Assembly: GCA_900759445.1 (NCBI GenBank)
Contig: CAAEVH010000016.1
Coordinates: 1 to 64,000, forward strand
DNA: 64,000 nt
Direction: 5' to 3'
DNA from: an uncultured Raoultella sp.
Lineage (GTDB): Bacteria; Pseudomonadota; Gammaproteobacteria; Enterobacterales; Enterobacteriaceae
In this document: piece by piece, positions 58,741-64,000 of the stretch
Position numbering within the stretch: position 1 is the first letter of the stretch
Layout: each line of letters starts with the position of its first letter
Made by a program: the position numbers and the translations under genes
Notes under the pieces: generated by a model
Seen by the model: only the letters and a program-made list of their open reading frames with translations
Told to the model about the DNA's origin: nothing
Databases searched by the model: none

Positions 58741-59844
58741 TTATTCCCATTCATGCAGAAAACGCTGCCCGTACTGATCGGCGACCAGCAGCGCGGCGTA
58801 GACTTCATCAGCGGTCGCGCCGCCGGGCATATTGTGGATAGTTTCTCCCTCTGCGCAGGCTGCTTCCGCGACGGTACGCATTTTGCCGGGAATATCTCCT
58901 TTAATATCCAGCTGTGCCAGGGTGACAGGCAGCCCGACGCTGTGACACAGCGCGGCGACGGTTTCAATCTCTTCCAGCGGGGCATTTTCCAGCACCAGCT
59001 GCGTCAGCGTCCCGAAGGCGACCTTTTCACCGTGATAGTAGTGATGCGCGTCCGGAATGGCGGTAAGGCCGTTATGGATCGCATGCGCTGCTGCCAGCCC
59101 GCCGCTTTCAAAACCCACCCCGCTCAGATAGGTGTTGGCTTCGATAACTTTTTCCAGCGCCGGCGTGACGACATGCTGCTCCGCCGCCAGCATCGCTTTT
59201 TCACCTTCTGCAATCAGCGTGTTGTAGCACAGCTCAGCCAGCGCCAGCGCCGCCTGAGTGCATTTGCCTCCGGCCATTGTCGTGGCGCCGCTGCGTGAAC
59301 AGGCGCGGGCTTCAAACCAGGTAGCCAATGCATCGCCGATACCCGCTGCCAGCAAGCGCGGTGGAGCGCCTGCGACGATTTGCGTATCGACAATCACCAT
59401 GTTCGGGTTGCGCGGCAGCATCAGATAGCTGTCAAACTCGCCTTCGTCGGTATAGATAACGGAGAGGGCGCTGCAGGGGGCGTCCGTTGAGGCAATGGTC
59501 GGGGCAATCACTACCGGAAGATTCATAAAGTGGGCTAATGCTTTCGCGGTATCCAGCGTTTTTCCGCCGCCGATTCCCAACACGGCATTGCAGCGAGCTG
59601 CGCCGGCGATTTCGCGTAAGCGATTGATTTCATTATGCGAGCATTCACCGCCAAACGGCACGATTTCAGCAGCCAGACCCGCATCGGCCAGGCTTTTTCG
59701 CAGCTTTTCTTCGGCAAAACCCAGCACAAACTTGTCGCCAACAATGAGCCAGCGTTCGGCCAGCGGTTTGAGATAGTTGCCAAGGCGGGTGATAGCATTC
59801 GCGCCCTGAATATATTTGCCTGGGGATTGAATAATGCGATCCAT
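58741..59844 (-). CDS. gldA: Glycerol dehydrogenase
   Basis: GldA oxidises glycerol to dihydroxyacetone with NAD+ and also reduces methylglyoxal-type substrates. The 367-residue protein equals E. coli in length. NAD and metal-site motifs are [13 protein letters not shown] near 94, [28 protein letters not shown] (Asp ligand near 171), and [12 protein letters not shown] and [12 protein letters not shown] (His ligands). It lies 54 bases after fsaB on the same strand, an operon conserved from E. coli. Confidence 0.97.
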   Translation of the reverse strand: MDRIIQSPGKYIQGANAITRLGNYLKPLAERWLIVGDKFVLGFAEEKLRKSLADAGLAAEIVPFGGECSHNEINRLREIAGAARCNAVLGIGGGKTLDTAKALAHFMNLPVVIAPTIASTDAPCSALSVIYTDEGEFDSYLMLPRNPNMVIVDTQIVAGAPPRLLAAGIGDALATWFEARACSRSGATTMAGGKCTQAALALAELCYNTLIAEGEKAMLAAEQHVVTPALEKVIEANTYLSGVGFESGGLAAAHAIHNGLTAIPDAHHYYHGEKVAFGTLTQLVLENAPLEEIETVAALCHSVGLPVTLAQLDIKGDIPGKMRTVAEAACAEGETIHNMPGGATADEVYAALLVADQYGQRFLHEWE

Positions 59845-59898
59845 TTCTATTCCTCCTGGTTGATCGTGGCGCCGCCCTCTGGCGACGCGACAATCGGG

Positions 59899-60561
59899 TT
59901 ACAGGTTCAGATTGCCAAAAGCGTTATTCCAGTCTTGCTCAAACTTCTCTATGGCTGACTCTACCGCGGGGGTGCCGAGCATTTGTTGCGCTACGTCTAA
60001 GGGAAGGGTGATAGCTTCACAGCCGGTCAGCAGGCAATCCAGCGCCTGACGTGGAGTTTTAAAGCTGGCGGCCAGCACTTTGCTCCCCGGCGCGTGCTGC
60101 TCCAGCAGGGATTGCAGCTCCTGCACCATGCGAATACCGTCACACCCCTGGGCATCGACGCGGTTGACGTAAGGGGCAACATATTTTGCGCCCGCCAGCG
60201 CAGCCAGCAGCCCCTGCGCGGCGCTATAGACCGCGGTACCCAGCGTCGGGATGCCTTCTTTCTTCAGTAATTTGATAGCGGCGAGGCCTTCAGCGGTGAC
60301 CGGGATTTTAACCACGATGCCCGGAACGGCGTTGCTCAGCCGTTTGGCTTCCGCCACCATGCCTTCAGCATCGCGGCTCATCGTCTGGGCAAACAGCGTG
60401 CCATCAGGTCCGATGGCCTTTTGCAGACGCGGGAGAACATCCCAGATCGGCGTTTTGCCTGCGGCGATAATGCTCGGGTTGGTGGTCACTCCGGCCAGCG
60501 GATAGATTCGTGCCAGACGTTCAACTTCTGCTACGTTCGCGGTGTCCAGATAGAGTTCCAT
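59899..60561 (-). CDS. fsaB: Fructose-6-phosphate aldolase 2
   Basis: FsaB (TalC) is a class I aldolase of the transaldolase family that forms or cleaves fructose-6-phosphate from dihydroxyacetone and glyceraldehyde-3-phosphate. The 220-residue protein has the Schiff-base Lys85 in [15 protein letters not shown] and the N-terminal [17 protein letters not shown]. Together with GldA, which makes dihydroxyacetone, it could link glycerol to fructose-6-phosphate. A strong CRP-like site lies upstream. The ptsA/frw genes next to it in K-12 are absent here. Confidence 0.95.
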   Translation of the reverse strand: MELYLDTANVAEVERLARIYPLAGVTTNPSIIAAGKTPIWDVLPRLQKAIGPDGTLFAQTMSRDAEGMVAEAKRLSNAVPGIVVKIPVTAEGLAAIKLLKKEGIPTLGTAVYSAAQGLLAALAGAKYVAPYVNRVDAQGCDGIRMVQELQSLLEQHAPGSKVLAASFKTPRQALDCLLTGCEAITLPLDVAQQMLGTPAVESAIEKFEQDWNNAFGNLNL

Positions 60562-60674
60562 AGCCTTTCCTCAATTCTCAATTCAGTGATGTTGAGGTAA
60601 GGATACGGCTTCTCCTCGGCGGGTCGCCAGATGACAAATTTGCCAAAAACTGGATAAATGTACGCATTGCGGGT

Positions 60675-60696
60675 AAGGATGATTTAGATCACATTT
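60675..60696. promoter_or_regulatory. CRP-binding site upstream of fsaB-gldA
   Basis: The 22-bp stretch AAGGATGATTTAGATCACAT plus TT matches the CRP consensus at about 18 of 22 positions. It lies about 125 bases before the fsaB start codon and about 90 beyond the 3' end of yijO, so it most likely serves fsaB. Confidence 0.75.
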
Positions 60697-60772
60697 TCCA
60701 GCTATATCTGGCGAGCCTGGGCAGGAGGATCGTAAAAACGCGATGGCTTACTTACAAAAATCTAGTTTCTGC

Positions 60773-61624
60773 TTAGCGCGGCTTCTCCGTCAGCTGGCTG
60801 TGATACTGGCGGCGATACTCGGAGGGGGAACGCTCGGTATTCTTGCGAAACAGACGGCAGAAATAGTTGCTGTCGACAAAACCGCAGGCGTGAGCGACAT
60901 CTTTGATTTTCATGTCGTGGCCTTTTAACAGCATTCGGGCCTGCTCAAGTCGGATGTGATTCAGATACTCGTTAAACCCCATGGTCCCGCATTTCTGGAA
61001 CAGATGGGAGAGATAGTTTGGCGAGAGATAAAATTCCTGTGCCACCGATTCGCGGGTTAACGGTTCGGCAAAGCGAGCGTCGATATATTTGCGGATCGCT
61101 TCAAAGAGCGCCTGACTTCGGGAGGCGGTTTGCACCTGGCTACCAAGCAGATCGGCGCAGTGGCTCAGCAGGCTGATAACGATGTATCTCGCGGTGTGCT
61201 GTTCCTGCGGTTGCATCTGCATCTCATTGAGCGCCTGGAGCAGGAAGGAGCCTGTCCGGGGGCCGCGGCGCGGTACCTGAAGCTTATCCTCAACATTCAA
61301 CATACTGCCGTTCCAGCGCGTCAGGGCGAGCTCTAACTGCTGCTTGCCAAACACAATGCTCAGGACGGTACAGGGCGACTGCCAACGGGGAGAATGCCAT
61401 CCGCCGGCGTGAATAAACAGCACGTCGTGCCGGGACAGCACGGGCGGATCGGCTTTGATGCCGGGATCGTGAAGCTGGCCATCAAGCATGATTTCGAGGC
61501 GTGGGAAATCCGCCCTCTGCACGTTACCGGATGCCGGGCGGCCGTCGGTGGCAAATCGGATCTGCCGGATCGTCGCCGGGCTTTTGATTAACGCGTCGAT
61601 GTGTTGATTGAGATCGGTATCCAT
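60773..61624 (-). CDS. yijO: AraC-family transcriptional regulator YijO
   Basis: The 283-residue product matches E. coli YijO in length and position. It has an N-terminal cupin-like sensing domain (LSRHDVLFIHAGGWHSPRW near 63-82) and a C-terminal AraC DNA-binding domain with two helix-turn-helix motifs (SVAQEFYLSPNYLSHLFQK and IKDVAHACGFVDSNYFCRLF). Its target and effector are unknown. It lies upstream of fsaB-gldA on the same strand (211-base gap) and diverges from zinT. Confidence 0.9.
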   Translation of the reverse strand: MDTDLNQHIDALIKSPATIRQIRFATDGRPASGNVQRADFPRLEIMLDGQLHDPGIKADPPVLSRHDVLFIHAGGWHSPRWQSPCTVLSIVFGKQQLELALTRWNGSMLNVEDKLQVPRRGPRTGSFLLQALNEMQMQPQEQHTARYIVISLLSHCADLLGSQVQTASRSQALFEAIRKYIDARFAEPLTRESVAQEFYLSPNYLSHLFQKCGTMGFNEYLNHIRLEQARMLLKGHDMKIKDVAHACGFVDSNYFCRLFRKNTERSPSEYRRQYHSQLTEKPR

Positions 61625-61724
61625 TCTTGCTCCGTAGAAGGCGCCACATTTTTATCATACCGGACAGCGCGAAAAGGGTAAAAGTCAGTGGGCAATGAGG
61701 GGAAATCATATTGCAGCTTATATA

Positions 61725-61747
61725 TGATATGTTATATCGTAACATAG
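61725..61747. promoter_or_regulatory. Zur-box-like palindrome upstream of zinT
   Basis: GATATGTTATATCGTAACATAG resembles the Zur consensus (GAAATGTTATANTATAACATTTC), with the core ATGTTATA and TAACAT. It lies 30-52 bases before the zinT start codon, where Zur would repress in zinc sufficiency. Confidence 0.82.
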
Positions 61748-61776
61748 CATTGCAAATGTTAACTCAGGAGAGAGTG

Positions 61777-62427
61777 ATGACCAAAATGATTTTTGCCCTT
61801 GCGCTGGGTGTTGGCATGCTGTTAGCCAGCGCTCAGACCTCTGCCCACGGCCACCATAGCCATGGCCCCGCGTTAACGGAGGCGGAGGTTAAGGCCAGCG
61901 AAGGTATTTTTGCCGATGCGGACGTTAAGGATCGGGCGCTTAGCGACTGGGATGGGATCTGGCAGTCGGTGAATCCGTATCTGCTGAATGGGGATTTGGA
62001 TCCGGTGCTGGAGCAAAAAGCCAAAAAAGCGGGCGGCAAGAGCGTGGCGGAATATCGGGAATATTATAAGAAAGGCTATGCCACTGATGTGGACCAGATT
62101 GGGATCGAAGATAACGTGATGGAGTTTCACGTTGGCAAAACCGTTAATGCCTGTAAATACACCTATTCCGGCTATAAGATCCTGACCTATGCTTCCGGCA
62201 AGAAAGGCGTGCGCTATCTGTTTGAATGCCAGCAGGCGGAATCAAAAGCGCCGAAATTTGTTCAGTTCAGCGATCATATTATCGGACCGCGCAAATCACA
62301 GCATTTCCATATCTTTATGGGCAATGACTCGCAGGAGGCGTTACTGAAAGAAATGGACAACTGGCCGACCTATTATCCTTATGCTCTGCATAAAGAGCAG
62401 ATTGTCGACGAAATGCTGCACCATTAA
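61777..62427 (+). CDS. zinT: Periplasmic zinc/cadmium-binding protein ZinT (YodA)
   Basis: ZinT binds zinc in the periplasm and hands it to ZnuABC under zinc starvation; cadmium is also bound. The 216-residue protein has a signal peptide ([20 protein letters not shown], cleavage before the His-rich HGHHSHG at about 24-30). The lipocalin-like calycin core has metal-site His residues in [16 protein letters not shown]. The ATG at 61777 has CAGGAG upstream. In E. coli K-12 zinT lies far from ppc, so the location is unusual, but the Zur-like box is preserved. Confidence 0.95.
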   Translation: MTKMIFALALGVGMLLASAQTSAHGHHSHGPALTEAEVKASEGIFADADVKDRALSDWDGIWQSVNPYLLNGDLDPVLEQKAKKAGGKSVAEYREYYKKGYATDVDQIGIEDNVMEFHVGKTVNACKYTYSGYKILTYASGKKGVRYLFECQQAESKAPKFVQFSDHIIGPRKSQHFHIFMGNDSQEALLKEMDNWPTYYPYALHKEQIVDEMLHH

Positions 62428-62434
62428 TAAAAAT

Positions 62435-62460
62435 CCCCGGTCGCGTGAGGCTGACCGGGG
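62435..62460. repeat. Hairpin downstream of zinT
   Basis: CCCCGGTC and GACCGGGG form an 8-bp stem with a 10-base loop seven bases after the zinT stop, ahead of the true terminator. It has no T-run of its own. Confidence 0.6.
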
Positions 62461-62467
62461 AAAGCGT

Positions 62468-62496
62468 AACCGGATCAGGCGCGATCCGGTTTTTTC
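62468..62496 (+). terminator. Terminator of zinT
   Basis: AACCGGATC (62468-62476) and GATCCGGTT (62483-62491) around AGGCGC, followed by TTTTT. A further inverted repeat, TTCCCGGTAA with TTACCGGGAA, follows at about 62494-62521 next to the ppc stop. Confidence 0.9.
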
Positions 62497-62532
62497 CCGG
62501 TAACTATCGTCTTACCGGGAACGGCTGATAAA

Positions 62533-64000
62533 TTAGCCCGTGTTGCGCATACCTGCGGCAACGCCCGCAATCGTGACCATCAGCGCTTGTTCAACGCGCG
62601 GATCCGGCTCTTTACCTTCTTCTTCCGCCAGACGTGAACGGTGCAGCAGTTCTGCCTGCAGGACGTTCAGCGGGTCGGTATAGATGTTACGCAGCTGGAT
62701 AGACTCGGCGATCCACGGCAGGTCGGCCATCAGGTGGGAGTCGTTTGCAATATCGAGCACCACTTTGATCCCGTTGGATAGCAGCTCACGCAGCTCCGCG
62801 CCCAGTTCCCATAGCTCCGGTTTCACCAGACGCTGATCGTAGTATTCCGCCAGCCACAGGTCAGCCTTCGAGAACACCATTTCCAGCATGCCCAGACGGG
62901 TAGAGAAGAACGGCCAGTCGCGACACATGGTTTCCAGCTCGCTCTGCTTGCCATCTTCGACCACTTTTTGCAGCGCGGTACCTGCGCCCAGCCAGGCCGG
63001 CAACATCAGACGGTTCTGGGTCCAGGCGAAAATCCATGGAATGGCGCGCAGGGACTCGACGCCACCGGTAGCGCGACGTTTTGCCGGACGCGAGCCGAGC
63101 GGCAGTTTACCCAGTTCCTGCTCCGGCGTCGCGGAGCGGAAATAAGGGACAAAGTCTTTATTTTCACGCACGTAGCCGCGGTACATTTCACAGGAAATGT
63201 CGGAGAGCTCGGCCATGATGTGACGCCATTCCGGTTTGGGTTCCGGCGGCGGCAGCAGGTTGGCCTCCAGCACGGCGCTGGTGTACAGCGACAGACTGCT
63301 GATGGTGACTTCCGGCAGACCGTACTTAAAGCGAATCATCTCGCCTTGTTCCGTGACGCGCAGGCCGCCTTTCAGGCTTCCCGGGGGCTGAGAAAGCAGC
63401 GCCGCGTGCGCCGGGGCGCCGCCGCGACCGATGGAACCCCCACGACCGTGGAACAGCGTCAGTTCAATACCGGCTTTTTCGCAGGTCTTGATCAGCGCGT
63501 CCTGTGCCTGATACTGCGCCCAGGAGGCGGCCATCACGCCGGCGTCTTTCGCTGAGTCGGAATAGCCAATCATGACCATCTGTTTGCCCTGAATAAAGCC
63601 GCGGTACCAGTCGATGTTCAGCAGCTGGGTCATGACGTCATTGGCGTTGTTCAGATCGTCCAGGGTTTCAAACAGCGGCGCAACCGGCAGGGCGAAGCCA
63701 ATACCGGACTCTTTCAGCAACAGGTGAACTGCCAGCACGTCGGATGGAGTCTTCGCCATGGAGATCACGTAAGCGGCGATGGATCCGTGCGGCGCTTCGG
63801 CGATCACCCGGCAGGTGTCGAGCACTTCGCGGGTTTCATTGCTCGGCTCCCACTGACGTGGCAGCAGCGGGCGTTTGGAGTTCAGTTCGCGGATCAGGAA
63901 GGCCTGTTTGTCGGCTTCTGACCAGCTTTCGTAATCGCCAATGCCGAGATAACGGGTCATCTCCCCCAGTGCTTCGGTATGGCGGGTGCTTTCCTGACGA
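62533..64000 (-). CDS. ppc: Phosphoenolpyruvate carboxylase, C-terminal part (5' end outside window)
   Basis: Ppc carboxylates phosphoenolpyruvate to oxaloacetate, feeding the TCA cycle. About 488 of roughly 883 residues are present; the frame continues past the window edge and an internal Met at 63960 is not the start (the upstream codons read [13 protein letters not shown] as in E. coli). Visible motifs are [20 protein letters not shown], the glycine-rich catalytic loop [14 protein letters not shown], and the invariant C-terminus GMRNTG that binds the allosteric effector region. It is convergent with zinT. Confidence 0.98.
   Translation of the reverse strand, partial: RQESTRHTEALGEMTRYLGIGDYESWSEADKQAFLIRELNSKRPLLPRQWEPSNETREVLDTCRVIAEAPHGSIAAYVISMAKTPSDVLAVHLLLKESGIGFALPVAPLFETLDDLNNANDVMTQLLNIDWYRGFIQGKQMVMIGYSDSAKDAGVMAASWAQYQAQDALIKTCEKAGIELTLFHGRGGSIGRGGAPAHAALLSQPPGSLKGGLRVTEQGEMIRFKYGLPEVTISSLSLYTSAVLEANLLPPPEPKPEWRHIMAELSDISCEMYRGYVRENKDFVPYFRSATPEQELGKLPLGSRPAKRRATGGVESLRAIPWIFAWTQNRLMLPAWLGAGTALQKVVEDGKQSELETMCRDWPFFSTRLGMLEMVFSKADLWLAEYYDQRLVKPELWELGAELRELLSNGIKVVLDIANDSHLMADLPWIAESIQLRNIYTDPLNVLQAELLHRSRLAEEEGKEPDPRVEQALMVTIAGVAAGMRNTG

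Overview
The window is chromosomal DNA of a member of the Enterobacteriaceae. Nearly every housekeeping gene reads as a close relative of its E. coli K-12 counterpart, and the backbone order is that of the E. coli typA-to-ppc segment: typA, yihX, yihY, dtd, yiiD, fdhE, fdoIHG, fdhD, rhamnose genes, sodA, yiiM, cpxARP, fieF, pfkA, rraA, menA, hslUV, ftsN, cytR, priA, rpmE, metJ, metBL, metF, gldA, fsaB, ppc. It is not E. coli K-12: frvABXR, kdgT, yiiX, katG, yijE and yijF are absent from their K-12 positions, and several carbohydrate cassettes have been added. The added genes (raf operon, rhamnose ABC importer, AzlCD) would fit a Klebsiella/Enterobacter/Citrobacter-like organism, but I cannot name the species from sequence alone. 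No rRNA, tRNA, CRISPR array or intact mobile element was seen.

Layout. 1-11.6 kb: conserved backbone with a decayed IS200-type transposase remnant after typA, and the selenoprotein formate dehydrogenase-O operon (fdoGHI-fdhE) divergent from fdhD. 11.7-23.5 kb: an accessory block in the place where K-12 carries frvABXR. It contains a small YhcN/BhsA-type secreted protein, a seven-gene phosphotransferase cluster, an AzlC/AzlD exporter with its divergent XRE-cupin regulator, and a rafR-rafA-rafB raffinose/alpha-galactoside locus. The phosphotransferase cluster encodes a divergent PfkA-type sugar kinase, PTS IIB and IIC, a class II aldolase, an 89-residue unknown protein, PTS IIA and a P-loop kinase. 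23.6-36.7 kb: an expanded L-rhamnose locus. rhaBAD is followed on the same strand by a complete ABC importer, an iron-type lactaldehyde reductase and rhaM, while rhaSR and the H+ symporter rhaT lie beside it, so two uptake routes are encoded. 36.9-64 kb: conserved backbone with sodA, the Cpx envelope-stress genes including the CpxQ small RNA, pfkA, menA, the HslUV protease, cell division and replication restart genes, the methionine regulon genes with met boxes, the fsaB-gldA pair, zinT with a Zur-box-like palindrome, and the 3' part of ppc.

How the parts work together. The accessory block and the rha region turn sugars into glycolytic intermediates. The PTS cluster looks like a self-contained route: import and phosphorylation, second phosphorylation, aldol cleavage. 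Its substrate is not known, it carries no local regulator, and two CRP-like sites lie in front of it; it is the best candidate here for an undescribed system. A separate structural surprise is the direct junction of pfkA with rraA. In E. coli K-12 these are separated by the sbp-cdh-tpiA-fpr-glpXKF-zapB block, so that block is either elsewhere in this genome or lost.
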